Shown here piece after piece: positions 36,906 through 45,814 of a stretch of 64,000 nucleotides of DNA. Origin of the DNA: Planctomycetaceae bacterium (GTDB lineage: Bacteria > Planctomycetota > Planctomycetia > Planctomycetales > Planctomycetaceae); contig PBMZ01000067.1 in assembly GCA_002722955.1 (NCBI GenBank), positions 1 to 64,000 on the forward strand, in the 5' to 3' direction. Position 1 is the first letter of the stretch; the number at the start of each line of letters is the position of its first letter. A program made the translations under genes and the position numbers. The notes beneath the pieces were generated by a model that saw nothing but the letters and a program-made list of their open reading frames with translations, did not search any database and was not told the origin of the DNA.

Positions 36906-38495
36906 CTACTGCTTCACATCGTAGGCCAGCAGAACATCGTGGTCTCGCAAGAACAACTTGCCACCGGCGATGACTGGGTGAGCCCACGTCTTGTCGCCGC
37001 TTTGGTTCGGTTGTCGAAATCGGCCTTTCTCGCGATAGGCGGATGGATTGGCTTCGATCAAAGCGATGGGGCCTTGTTCGCTTCGTAGGTAGATGTGCCC
37101 GTCAGCGAAGGTCACAGCACCCTTTCCAACCGAGCGGTTTTGCCAAGCGATTCGACCACTCCGCAGTTCGATACAAGTCATCACGCCAGGGTCATTCGAT
37201 CCGTAAAGATAACCATCAACGACCACCATGCCGCCGTGATGATTCTTCATATCGTCGGTGTGATACACTTGCTGAGCTTGTGTTCGAGAATTCGACGAGC
37301 GAAGCGACAGCAACGTGCCACCCGTGCCGTAACCACTCGCACTGAAAACCGTGTCTCGGAAGAACAACGGAGCCGAGCAATTCGCTGTTCCGTTCGCCGA
37401 CGAAGCGTTGCCCCACAATGGCTCACCATCGCTGGCTCGAACACCGATGACGGCAGAACTGGTAAATGTCACATACTGCTTGACGCCGCCGACGTTGGCG
37501 ATGATTGGCGAAGAGTAGCTGGCTTTGTGATTGCCAGGAACTTGAGACCTCCAGATGAGGCTTCCGCTGTCTTTGTCCAAAGCAACCATCGTGCCACGGC
37601 TTCCGCCAGGAGTGCAGATGACTTTGTTTCCGTCGACCAGTACGGATTCAGAGATCCCCCAGCCGATGTTGCTTCCTTGGAACTCTTGCAAGATATTCTT
37701 TTGCCACAGAATGTCGCCGCTTTCGGCGTTCAGGCAAATCAAATCACCATGGCCACCGAGCGTATAGACCTTGCCGTCGACGATCGCTGGTGTGCTTCGT
37801 GGACCATCGCCAACGTTTAACTTGCCACGACCGCTGGCGTATTCTTTCGTCCAAGCTATCTGGCCATTGTCAGCTTGAATTGCGACAACGACTTCTCGCG
37901 AGCCCAACAAGCCCATCGTGTAGAGCATTCCGTTAGCCATCGAAACCGTCGAATACCCCTTGCCCATTCCCCGGGCCGTCCAAGCAAGGCGCGGGCCGTT
38001 GTTGGACCAGGACTTCAACAAGCCGCGTTCCGTCGAGATGTTATCCCGATTCGGGCCTCGGAATTGAGACCACTCGGACTGAGACGATCCCGTACGATTC
38101 GAATTCGTCCGCGGACTTGGCGACGAAGGCGTTGTGTTCGTCGTCTTTGGCGGTTTCGGCTCTGGATTCGGTGTCGTTTTGGGCGAGGGCTTCGGTGTCG
38201 GCGCCGAATCTGATGTCGCGCGGATTCGGGTGACTAACCCCGAGCTTGACGTGAAGATGGTCACCTGTTGACCGGCCTTCAGTCGCCGAACGTTTGACGT
38301 CTTGCCATCCAAGCTAACTTTCACCGATCGTGGCAAGCGGAAGCTCTTATTGACCTTCGAGGATTTGCCTTGAACAGAAATCCGTGACGAAGAAACTGAC
38401 TTCACCACGCCACTGAAGATACCGGCTACAAGAACGGACGGAATCAAACAAGTTGCCACGACTGCAGCTAAAGCGCCAAGAATTCGATGCTTCAT
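36906..38495 (-). CDS. Secreted PQQ-like beta-propeller protein
   Basis: About 529 residues from the ATG at 38495, whose product starts with a signal peptide ('ILGALAAVVATCLIPSVLVAG'); the upstream track start adds a non-signal tail. A small beta domain is followed by a Pro/Thr/Ser-rich linker ('TPKPSPKTTPNPEPKPPKTT'). An eight-bladed PQQ-type propeller follows with typical strands ('WSQFRGPNRDNIS', 'YTLGGHGDLICLNAESGDIL', 'SGSLIWRSQVPG'). Planctomycetes use such secreted propellers widely; many bind no PQQ, and no cofactor ligands can be assigned here. Probably a periplasmic binding or assembly protein. Confidence 0.85.
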   Translation of the reverse strand: MKHRILGALAAVVATCLIPSVLVAGIFSGVVKSVSSSRISVQGKSSKVNKSFRLPRSVKVSLDGKTSNVRRLKAGQQVTIFTSSSGLVTRIRATSDSAPTPKPSPKTTPNPEPKPPKTTNTTPSSPSPRTNSNRTGSSQSEWSQFRGPNRDNISTERGLLKSWSNNGPRLAWTARGMGKGYSTVSMANGMLYTMGLLGSREVVVAIQADNGQIAWTKEYASGRGKLNVGDGPRSTPAIVDGKVYTLGGHGDLICLNAESGDILWQKNILQEFQGSNIGWGISESVLVDGNKVICTPGGSRGTMVALDKDSGSLIWRSQVPGNHKASYSSPIIANVGGVKQYVTFTSSAVIGVRASDGEPLWGNASSANGTANCSAPLFFRDTVFSASGYGTGGTLLSLRSSNSRTQAQQVYHTDDMKNHHGGMVVVDGYLYGSNDPGVMTCIELRSGRIAWQNRSVGKGAVTFADGHIYLRSEQGPIALIEANPSAYREKGRFRQPNQSGDKTWAHPVIAGGKLFLRDHDVLLAYDVKQ

Positions 38496-38651
38496 TTTCA
38501 AGACCTTTACGAGCGCCCGCAAGAAAGGAAGTTGGTGGGATAGAGTGACTTGCGTCACGAGGAATGAACGAATCGGCATAACGCGACTCGTTGTCAGGTG
38601 TGCCTAGTCAATATCGCATTTGCTGGGTAATGCAGCAATCCGGGTTGGCAA

Positions 38652-39017
38652 TTACGGTGGCACCGAAGATTCCGCCGCGTTGAATTTGAACTCCCACGCA
38701 TCGTCAGATTGCCGTATCAACTGCGCGGTTCCTTCGAGCTTTTTGCCTTGAAGTACGGTCTGAATCGTATCGATTTCGTTGGTCTGGTACTCGAACTGAC
38801 CGCTGTCCCATTGAGTTACGCACCCGCGATCGCCGCTGACGGGGCCTTCGTAGTCCAAGTAGAGCTTGCGGTGTGCGGGCAATGCTTCGGCCGCAATCGT
38901 TGAACCAGTATCGGGTTCCGTCATCAGCCGCCAAGTTCTTAGCGACTCGGGCTCTTCCAACAAGAAGTCCCAATGCAGCATCGGATGGTCATGAGTCAGG
39001 ACAACGAATCTCGGCAC
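38652..39017 (-). CDS. Stand-alone LigD-type 3'-phosphoesterase domain protein
   Basis: The product matches the DNA ligase D phosphoesterase domain (PF13298): 'PRFVVLTHDHPMLHWDFLLE' with its metal-binding His and Asp, and 'HRKLYLDYEGPVSGDRG' with the second His and the conserved EG. The family usually starts 'MPRFV', so the GTG at 39017 giving MPRFVVL is preferred to the track's 39035. In LigD this domain trims 3' ends in end joining; here it is alone, about 121 residues. It lies directly after the stop of the M50 protease gene in the same frame, suggesting coupled translation. No ligase or Ku gene is in the window. Confidence 0.8.
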   Translation of the reverse strand: MPRFVVLTHDHPMLHWDFLLEEPESLRTWRLMTEPDTGSTIAAEALPAHRKLYLDYEGPVSGDRGCVTQWDSGQFEYQTNEIDTIQTVLQGKKLEGTAQLIRQSDDAWEFKFNAAESSVPP

Positions 39018-39035
39018 GGGATCTCTCAGGTGCAA

Positions 39036-40106
39036 TCACATGTCAATTAACGGCCGCGGCGTGAATCCTATGACAATGAATGCCAACGTCAACCAGCCGA
39101 GAATGATGCGCCATGAACCTAACGGTACGGAATCGTCGGCGGTCGGAGGATGTCTAGTTCCCATTAGGCACAAAAGTCCCAGCATCAACAAATAAGTGAT
39201 CTCTTTATAATAGATCATCGCCGAGATCGCCGAAACGACGAGCAACAGGGCGACGACATGTGCGCGCTTACCGATCAGCGTGTAAAGGATATGGCCGCCA
39301 TCAAGTTGACCGACGGGAATCAAATTCAAAGCCGTGACGAAAATTCCCACCCAACCCGCAAACAACACGGGATTGATGATGACATCATGGTTTTCTGGAA
39401 GAGGACCGTGGCGAAATTGCACGAGCCATTGAATGATCAAGGGGTCGCCGAACACTGTTCCTTTTGGGTCAAGCTCCATGACACGTGTGTCTTGAATACC
39501 CAAGTAACAACAAGGTATCGCGATGACCAATCCAGCCAAGGGACCGGAAATGGCAATATCAAAAAGTGCCTTCCGATCAGCGATTCCCGACTGCTGCACG
39601 ATCACGGCTCCCATGGTTCCGAACAGATTCGGCATAGGAATGAAAATCGGCAAGGTCGCGGGAACTCCATATCGACGCGCTTGTAAGTAATGGCCGAACT
39701 CGTGAAACAACAAAATCAGCATCACACAGCCCGCGTAAGTAAAGCCGGCTTTGAGCTGAAGAGATTCGGGAGTCGGATTAACTCGATCCCAGTTTTCGGG
39801 GGGATCCGCCGTGCCCGTTCCCATCATGAACGTTGTTCCGCACGTTGCGATAAACAGGAAGATCGCCCAGTTCTTGAGCCGTCGCATTCGTTTTTCGTAA
39901 CGCTGATTGATGTCCTCAAAGACGACGGGTGGCAGCTCCTCGCCAAATAATAATTGGGCATGTTGCGCGTCCAATTCGTCGAGCTCATCCGAATCGGATG
40001 GCTCGACACCGTCAGCTTGAGCTGTTTCCTCGTCCGGCGTTGGAGGTGAATCTTGCTCATCTGGCGAAGAATTCGGGAACTCAGATTGGTCTTCGGGTGT
40101 CTGCAT
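39036..40106 (-). CDS. Site-2 protease-like M50 membrane metalloprotease
   Basis: The 356-residue protein has an acidic N-terminal cytoplasmic region (about 85 residues, Glu/Asp-rich) and then membrane segments. The zinc motif is 'LLFHEFGHYLQARRYGV' (HExxH) and the third ligand lies in 'LNLIPVGQLDGGHIL' (the N/DG motif of site-2 proteases). It cleaves membrane-embedded substrates such as anti-sigma factors in characterised relatives; its substrate is unknown. The stop codon (TGA) is immediately followed in the same frame by the phosphoesterase coding region. Confidence 0.85.
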   Translation of the reverse strand: MQTPEDQSEFPNSSPDEQDSPPTPDEETAQADGVEPSDSDELDELDAQHAQLLFGEELPPVVFEDINQRYEKRMRRLKNWAIFLFIATCGTTFMMGTGTADPPENWDRVNPTPESLQLKAGFTYAGCVMLILLFHEFGHYLQARRYGVPATLPIFIPMPNLFGTMGAVIVQQSGIADRKALFDIAISGPLAGLVIAIPCCYLGIQDTRVMELDPKGTVFGDPLIIQWLVQFRHGPLPENHDVIINPVLFAGWVGIFVTALNLIPVGQLDGGHILYTLIGKRAHVVALLLVVSAISAMIYYKEITYLLMLGLLCLMGTRHPPTADDSVPLGSWRIILGWLTLAFIVIGFTPRPLIDM

Positions 40107-40319
40107 AAAGAGATTGTAGGTCGATGCTCAACACTGGGATAGTCAGCTTGCTACTTTGCGGCACATTCGCCCTGGCAAATGGCATTCTCGACAACTGGAT
40201 CTTGACCAACTCGGATCGGCGCGGGTCTAATACAATATATCCGCTCGTTACTGTATGGCCGTTGGTGTTCTCGTCCGCCAATTTAGCGGCCAGAGAACTC
40301 GGAGATTTCAGGAGTCGAC

Positions 40320-40604
40320 ATGTCGGACCGCCCGATCGAGAGTTTGCCCCTCAGAGACTTATTCAACGACGCGGAAAAGTTAACTCGCGAGCTTATCGAC
40401 CATTACGAACACGGCTTAATTCCCAAAGCAGATCAATTGAATCGAACGGCGTTAAATGACGAAGTAGATGATACCGGCAGTCTGAGGCACAGCGCTTCGC
40501 TGCTGTTGGAAAGCTACGAGTTTGCTCGCCAGCTATCCAAAAAGCTCGACAAGTACTACGTCGCCATCGATCAATCGGTCGCCAAGATCACTGGTGAAAC
40601 CTGA
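40320..40604 (+). CDS. Small helical protein upstream of kinase
   Basis: A 94-residue acidic protein of predicted helical character ('PLRDLFNDAEKLTRELIDHY', 'LLLESYEFARQLSKKLDKYY'). An AGGAG sits 6 bases before its ATG, and its TGA overlaps the kinase start by one base (tgATG), showing translational coupling. I do not know the family. It may be a cytoplasmic partner or regulator of the kinase; that is inferred only from the overlap. Confidence 0.75.
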   Translation: MSDRPIESLPLRDLFNDAEKLTRELIDHYEHGLIPKADQLNRTALNDEVDDTGSLRHSASLLLESYEFARQLSKKLDKYYVAIDQSVAKITGET

Positions 40605-43339
40605 TGGATTCATCCGCGGAAACTAGTTCGACTTCGTCCTTTCCGGAGGTATCCGGGCAAGGGCCCAAGACGGTGATCCGTCCCGGCGGAGGGAATCCAG
40701 CAATCTCGGCGAGTGAAGATTCCACGGCAGCCGCTTCGACGGAAACTGCGAAGGTCGCCACATCCACGGATCTCTTGTCCCGATTATTTCCGCCTCGCCA
40801 TGAAGTCAGCGATCCGACCAGTGCCAAAGGCATCAAGTTGGGCCATTTCGAGATTCACGAGCGAATCGGAATGGGCGGCATGGGAGCCGTTTTTCGCGCG
40901 ATCGATTTGCGGTTACAGCGAGTCGTCGCGCTGAAGGTGTTGGCTCGGGACCAATCCCATGACTTGGCGTCCGTCGAGCGATTCCGAAATGAAGGTCAAG
41001 CCGCCGCGAAGCTGGACCATGACAACATCGCTCGCGTGTTTTACATCGGCGAAGATCAGGGTTTGCACTTTATCGCGTTCGAGTTCATCACAGGTAACAA
41101 CATTCTGAATCTGATCCATCAGCAAACTCGGATGGGTGTCTCAGAATCGGTCAACTACATTTTGCAAATCGCGTCGGCGTTGAAGCATACGGCCAGCATG
41201 GGCGTTGTGCACCGCGACGTGAAGCCGTCGAATATCATTGTCACAACCAGCGGTCGAGCGAAGCTGGTGGACTGGGGATTGGCTCGACGCGAAACTGGCG
41301 AGTCGTCAGCCGATTTGACGGTCGAAGGAACAACTCTGGGGACGTTCGATTATATCTCGCCCGAACAAGCTAAGGATCCACGAAACGTCGATGTGCGCAG
41401 CGACATCTATTCTTTAGGCTGCACCTTCTATCACATGGTTGCTGGCGAACCTCCTTACCCAACGGGAACGCCGCTGCAAAAGCTGCTGAACCACCAAGGA
41501 AAGGATCCGCCGGATCCCTCGAAGAAAAACCGGCAAGTCTCCGAAGATTTATCGATCATCATTCGCAAGATGATGGCAAGCGATCCACGCCGCCGATATG
41601 CAACGCCCGATCATTTGATTCGCGACCTGATGCTTGTCGCCGGATCAATGGGAATGCGGGGAATCAATCCCGAAGGACTGATCTGGCTTTCCTCGCAACC
41701 GGCACAAGGCCGCTTTTGGGAACGTCACCTTGGCTGGATGACGACGCTGTCGTTGCTCTTCATCATCTTTTTCGTGCTGCAACAGTTTACTGACGAGATC
41801 AACGACATCAGCGTCAGTCTTCAGCAGAGAGGCTCGCAGTTCTCACCAACCCAGCCTGAGAATTTGACACCACCATCAACACCGGTGGTTGCGAGTGAAG
41901 CCGGAGGCCCATCAGAAGAGGGAGTCGCCTCGACGGGCAAGGGTCCGGATAGCACAGCGGATTCCAACAATGTCGCCGAAGTCACTCCAAACAGTGTGAC
42001 CGACAATATCCTTGATCGTGAAGGTGTAAAGCCCGTTGGACCACTGGCGAATCAAGTGGCCAATTCCAACCCGTCGACCAGTTCGCCGGCGAGCGAAACG
42101 GTTGAAGACAAAAACGAATCGACAAACGGAACGACGGAAGTCAAACCGGCCGAGGCAGAAACAACGACGACCGTCGTGACCGTCGAGACTCAACCGTTTT
42201 CCGTTGTTGGTGGTAAGAAGTATCAGACACTAGATGCCGCATGCTTGGAAGCCCCCGACGATGGCGTGATTGAAATCAGCTTCAATGGCATCCGCAGAGA
42301 GTCTCCTTTAAGAATCACCAAGAAGAATTTGACAATTCGTGCTGCTCGCGACTTTCGTCCAATCTTGCAATTCGCACCGGACCGCATTCCCGCTGCGGGC
42401 TATCCCGAGCGAATGGTGACCGTGACCAGCGGCGCTGTCAGCTTCACCAACATTGGATTTGAACTGCAGCTAACATCAGACGTCGATACACCGCAAACGG
42501 CTCTGTTCTGCTTTGAGACGCCGCGGCTTGTTCGCTTTCAAGGCGTGACCGTCACCGTCATCAATGAAAGCAATTCCGAAGTGGCCGTGATCGAGTTCCC
42601 CAACGGCAAGGGCAGCATGATCAACGACGGTATGATGACCGATGGAGCGAAGCAGTCTCCGATGGAGTTGGATGTCTCGGAATCGTTCGTGCGAGGCAAC
42701 GCGGACCTATTCATGGTCAAGCAAAACATCGCCGGCCGCATCAGTGTTACGGACTCCGCCTTGGCACTGGACAACTCGTTGCTGCACGTCTTCGGAAACT
42801 CGAAGAGCGCCGATGACACGCCCGAGTTAGAGTTGCGTTTCAATCATTTGTCATGCTTGATGGGCCGGCACTTGGTCGAGATGACGACGGTTCCTTCCTC
42901 GTCGATTCACATCACCGTGAATACTCGAAACAGCGTGTTCTCCAGCGCAGGGAAGACGCCACTGATCGCCATGAATGGAATGGAGAGCGAGGCAGACGCC
43001 CGAAAGCTACTTTCCTGGAGCGGCGACCAGAACTTTTATGACAACTATCCGGCGCTGTGGTCGCTGGGCGCCGATACAGAAGCGATTGCCTTTCAGGAAT
43101 GGCAAGAATTCTGGGGATCAGAGGCCGAAGTTGGCGCGAACAACGGCGGAATTGTCTGGACTTCACCTTGGCCTCAAGGACGAAGCTATTCAGGAATTTC
43201 GGCCAAGTATTTGGAACTTGCCCCTGATGCTGAAGATAACTCCGCTGTGGAAGGCGCAAAAGATGGAACCGACGCCGGCGCGGACTTGCTAAATCTGCCA
43301 TTGCTGCACACTCTCGAAGATGCTGGCACCACGGACTAG
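40604..43339 (+). CDS. Transmembrane serine/threonine protein kinase with extracytoplasmic beta-helix
   Basis: The 911-residue protein has a low-complexity Ser/Thr/Ala start, then a Hanks-type kinase domain at about 79-345. Its features are the Gly-rich loop 'IGMGGMGAVF', the Lys in 'VVALKVL', the catalytic loop 'HRDVKPSN', a DWG motif ('VDWGLARR') in place of the usual DFG, and 'GTFDYISPEQ'. One membrane helix follows near 375-395 ('LSLLFIIFFVLQQF'), then a Pro/Ser/Thr/Glu-rich linker. A C-terminal right-handed beta-helix-like domain ends the protein ('YQTLDAACLEAPDDGVIEI', 'VTSGAVSFTNIGFEL'). The layout suggests a sensor reading an external ligand. DWG is common in planctomycete kinases. 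Confidence 0.88.
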   Translation: MDSSAETSSTSSFPEVSGQGPKTVIRPGGGNPAISASEDSTAAASTETAKVATSTDLLSRLFPPRHEVSDPTSAKGIKLGHFEIHERIGMGGMGAVFRAIDLRLQRVVALKVLARDQSHDLASVERFRNEGQAAAKLDHDNIARVFYIGEDQGLHFIAFEFITGNNILNLIHQQTRMGVSESVNYILQIASALKHTASMGVVHRDVKPSNIIVTTSGRAKLVDWGLARRETGESSADLTVEGTTLGTFDYISPEQAKDPRNVDVRSDIYSLGCTFYHMVAGEPPYPTGTPLQKLLNHQGKDPPDPSKKNRQVSEDLSIIIRKMMASDPRRRYATPDHLIRDLMLVAGSMGMRGINPEGLIWLSSQPAQGRFWERHLGWMTTLSLLFIIFFVLQQFTDEINDISVSLQQRGSQFSPTQPENLTPPSTPVVASEAGGPSEEGVASTGKGPDSTADSNNVAEVTPNSVTDNILDREGVKPVGPLANQVANSNPSTSSPASETVEDKNESTNGTTEVKPAEAETTTTVVTVETQPFSVVGGKKYQTLDAACLEAPDDGVIEISFNGIRRESPLRITKKNLTIRAARDFRPILQFAPDRIPAAGYPERMVTVTSGAVSFTNIGFELQLTSDVDTPQTALFCFETPRLVRFQGVTVTVINESNSEVAVIEFPNGKGSMINDGMMTDGAKQSPMELDVSESFVRGNADLFMVKQNIAGRISVTDSALALDNSLLHVFGNSKSADDTPELELRFNHLSCLMGRHLVEMTTVPSSSIHITVNTRNSVFSSAGKTPLIAMNGMESEADARKLLSWSGDQNFYDNYPALWSLGADTEAIAFQEWQEFWGSEAEVGANNGGIVWTSPWPQGRSYSGISAKYLELAPDAEDNSAVEGAKDGTDAGADLLNLPLLHTLEDAGTTD

Positions 43340-43371
43340 CTAAAGGTCCGAAACGTCACGCAAGCGATCCG

Positions 43372-43404
43372 AGATGCCCGGCTTCTCGGAGAAGCCGGGC
43401 ATCT
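43372..43404 (+). terminator. Perfect 16-bp hairpin after the kinase gene
   Basis: AGATGCCCGGCTTCTC pairs perfectly with GAGAAGCCGGGCATCT around one G. It starts about 33 bases after the kinase stop. No T-run follows, so it could be a terminator, a 3' end stabiliser or a dispersed palindrome. Confidence 0.5.
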
Positions 43405-43519
43405 AAACCCCAAGCCCATCTCACCTGCGCATCGTTGGTCGCTTGCTTTCGCTTTGCTGCAAATCGCTTTAAGATGATGGACCAATAGACTGACTCCGCG
43501 AATACAGGATGAATTTACC

Positions 43520-44362
43520 GTGAATCGACCTCCACATGTTCCCAGCAATATGCCCGATCCAACCAACAATATGTCTGAAGGTTGGCACTGTTTGCACTTG
43601 TACTTCTCCGTAGATCAGGGTGCCCTGAATCAATTGGACGAAGGTCAACGAGCAACCGGTCGCGAAGAGTTGGCAGCGATCTTGAACCCCGACGCTGATG
43701 GAGCACCGACTCGCATCCAGACCTGTGTTGTCTCCGGACACAAAGCTGACTTGGGCCTGATGATTTTGGATCCGAACCCCTTGGTCATCGACAGCGTTCA
43801 ACAATCGATCCGAAGTTGTGCCATCGGCTCGGCACTGCGGCCGACTTATTCATTCGTGTCGATTACAGAGATCTCTGAATACGTTCCGACGGTCGAGCAG
43901 TATGCGGAGAAGTTGAAATTGGATGGCACGGAGCCCTCGGACCCGGCGTTCGAGGCAAAGTTGAATGCCTACAGCCAGCGGCTTCCCGCCATGAACAAAC
44001 AGCGGATGTATCCTGATTTCCCGCCGTTCCCGGTATTCTCGTTTTACCCGATGAACAAGATTCGGCATCCGTCAGCAAACTGGTTTATGGAGCCGTTCAG
44101 CGTTCGTTCCGAGCTAATGGCCGAACACGCGACCAGTGGCATCAAGTTCGCCGGTCGAGTCTCTCAGTTAATCACAGCATCAACCGGCTTCGACGATTGG
44201 GAATGGGGAGTCACCCTGTGGTCTCGAGCTCCTGAGCATATCAAAGAGATCGTCTACACAATGCGATTCGATCAAGCCTCGGCCAAGTATGCCGAGTTCG
44301 GGCCGTTTTATCTGAGCTACATTGTCTCGCCCGAAGACGCCATCAAGCACTTGCAGCTTTGA
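43520..44362 (+). CDS. hemQ: Coproheme decarboxylase / chlorite dismutase family
   Basis: The 280-residue protein shows the HemQ signatures 'FSFYPMNKIRHPSANWF', 'RSELMAEHATSGIKFAGRV' with the proximal haem His in AEH, and 'STGFDDWEWGVTLW' plus 'EIVYTMRFDQASAKYAEFGP'. HemQ decarboxylates coproheme to haem b in the coproporphyrin-dependent pathway found in monoderms and some other phyla, including Planctomycetes. The track start is GTG with AGGA about 10 bases upstream. It is monocistronic with no other haem gene nearby. The haem made would serve the cytochrome c-type proteins of this organism. Confidence 0.9.
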   Translation: MNRPPHVPSNMPDPTNNMSEGWHCLHLYFSVDQGALNQLDEGQRATGREELAAILNPDADGAPTRIQTCVVSGHKADLGLMILDPNPLVIDSVQQSIRSCAIGSALRPTYSFVSITEISEYVPTVEQYAEKLKLDGTEPSDPAFEAKLNAYSQRLPAMNKQRMYPDFPPFPVFSFYPMNKIRHPSANWFMEPFSVRSELMAEHATSGIKFAGRVSQLITASTGFDDWEWGVTLWSRAPEHIKEIVYTMRFDQASAKYAEFGPFYLSYIVSPEDAIKHLQL

Positions 44363-44368
44363 ATCACA

Positions 44369-44448
44369 GTAACCCGATGCGTGAGTCTTGATGCTGTGAT
44401 TTTTGTGGTCCTGCGAGCGGAGTCGCAGCCCCCCCCCCCTCGGGTTAC
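44369..44448. repeat. Palindromic repeat with C11 tract (family B-like)
   Basis: The ends 'gtaacccgatgcgtgag' and 'ctcgggttac' pair at their termini, and the left arm matches the GTAACCCGAAGCGTGAG family. The centre holds 'tgcgagcgg..gtcgca' and an uninterrupted run of 11 C (44429-44439), probably a slippage product. Confidence 0.7.
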
Positions 44449-44528
44449 CTGTCCAAAGACGAACAGCGGGACACTCATACGAGCATCCCGCTGGTTTCGT
44501 TTCGATCTGGTTTCGTGTCAATGCAGTC

Positions 44529-45542
44529 TTACTTGACGACGAAAACTTCCGGATCATCAATCACGAACGGTGTCGACCAGGTGCGGCCATCGTTTTGGTT
44601 GCAGATGTTGAAGAAGAAGGTACTGAAGTACTTGATCTTCGAACCGTAAGGATGAACACTGGCGATGTGATCCTTAGTGGTCAAATTGTCAACACCCTCG
44701 CTGGCGTAGTAGTGAGCCTTTCCGTCTGGCGTAAACGACATTCCCATCGTCCACCAACCTGGATTCCAAATCATTGGGCCGACGAAGTCTTTTCCGTCCG
44801 GTCCGCTTCGGATGATGATCATGGCCGAGTCTTCTTCGTTCTTGCCGTCGGTTTTGCTGTTGAATTGAACGAACATTCCGGGCCAGAACACTTCGTTTTC
44901 CTTCTTCGGACTACGGCTGAACAGCGAGAACCGCTTTTTCTTGTATTTGTCCTTGTTGCCTTCGTGGATGAACCCTGTTCCGACAACAGAGGCACGTAAA
45001 CCAAATGCCGTGTCGGTGGCGTCTTCCCATTGGTCCCAACTAGGGAAGTAAACGCGAACCACGAAGTTCGGCGTTCGAGAAACCGATAGACGTCCAACGA
45101 TGCCGCCAACGTTCATCAGCAAATCGTCTTGTTGGCTCTTCAGGCTGCTGCGCTTCGGAACGCCCGTGTGCAGCGATCGCAGCAACAAGGCACCTTTGCT
45201 GTTGGGCAAGCCACCCGCTGGCGTCGTGATGCGTTTGATTAAGTCTGGTTGTCCTCGATAAGAGCTTTCGTAGATCCGGCCGTTGTTCGATTGACCGGTC
45301 GGATAGCGACCTTGGCCATCGATGTTGCGGCTGCTCTTGGGCAAGTTGGGATGGTAGGTCCAATCTTCGTTCTCGAAGTTGTCACCTACCGAGTTGATTT
45401 TCTTGCCCGTTCCAGGAACGACTGGCAAGGAGACGCGTGGTCGAAACTGCGCTTCCGCCTCGGCAACAACACCCAACAAGATAGAAGTGGCCAACAAAGG
45501 CAAGACGCAGCTTTTTAGATTTTGAATGCTTGTAAACTTCAT
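44529..45542 (-). CDS. Secreted planctomycete hypothetical protein
   Basis: About 337 residues from the ATG at 45542, beginning with a basic leader and signal peptide ('VLPLLATSILLGVVAEAEAQ'). The mature protein has conserved-looking Trp/Tyr-rich beta strands ('NEDWTYHPNLPKSSRNIDGQ', 'VVRVYFPSWDQWEDATDTAF', 'GPMIWNPGWWTMGMSF'), consistent with a jelly-roll or concanavalin-like sandwich. I recognise the style as common in Planctomycetes but not a named family. It has no close operon partner. The track start six codons upstream is less likely because the leader is not hydrophobic there. Confidence 0.65.
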   Translation of the reverse strand: MKFTSIQNLKSCVLPLLATSILLGVVAEAEAQFRPRVSLPVVPGTGKKINSVGDNFENEDWTYHPNLPKSSRNIDGQGRYPTGQSNNGRIYESSYRGQPDLIKRITTPAGGLPNSKGALLLRSLHTGVPKRSSLKSQQDDLLMNVGGIVGRLSVSRTPNFVVRVYFPSWDQWEDATDTAFGLRASVVGTGFIHEGNKDKYKKKRFSLFSRSPKKENEVFWPGMFVQFNSKTDGKNEEDSAMIIIRSGPDGKDFVGPMIWNPGWWTMGMSFTPDGKAHYYASEGVDNLTTKDHIASVHPYGSKIKYFSTFFFNICNQNDGRTWSTPFVIDDPEVFVVK

Positions 45543-45814
45543 GGTGCGATAATCCCGCAAAAATGCGCACGCTCCGCGTGCTCATTGAGGTGAATTATTA
45601 GTGATCAGTGACGAATCCCTAACAGCGGCGAAAAGGCGAGAACTTTTGGAGTTCCCGCACGCCCTTGGTATCGGGAATCGCACTGACAAGATTCAGCACA
45701 AAGCCATGAGAGAGATCGGCTGCGTCATAAGCTGTTAATCCCGCATTGCACAGGCGTTACGACCCGTCGAGATTAGCGATTACAGCCCGTAAGGACGGGC
45801 GCGGCGACCAACGT
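45543..45814. other. Intergenic region with short hairpin
   Basis: No credible ORF. The one visible structure is GCCCGT-AAGG-ACGGGC at 45785-45800 just after the SGNH-hydrolase gene end (minus strand), a possible termination-associated hairpin without a T-run. Confidence 0.45.

Noticed and set aside
37095-37820. 241-residue plus-strand ORF
   Set aside because: Antisense shadow of the PQQ-propeller gene.
44403-44999. 198-residue plus-strand ORF
   Set aside because: It begins in a palindromic repeat and is antisense to the secreted hypothetical gene.
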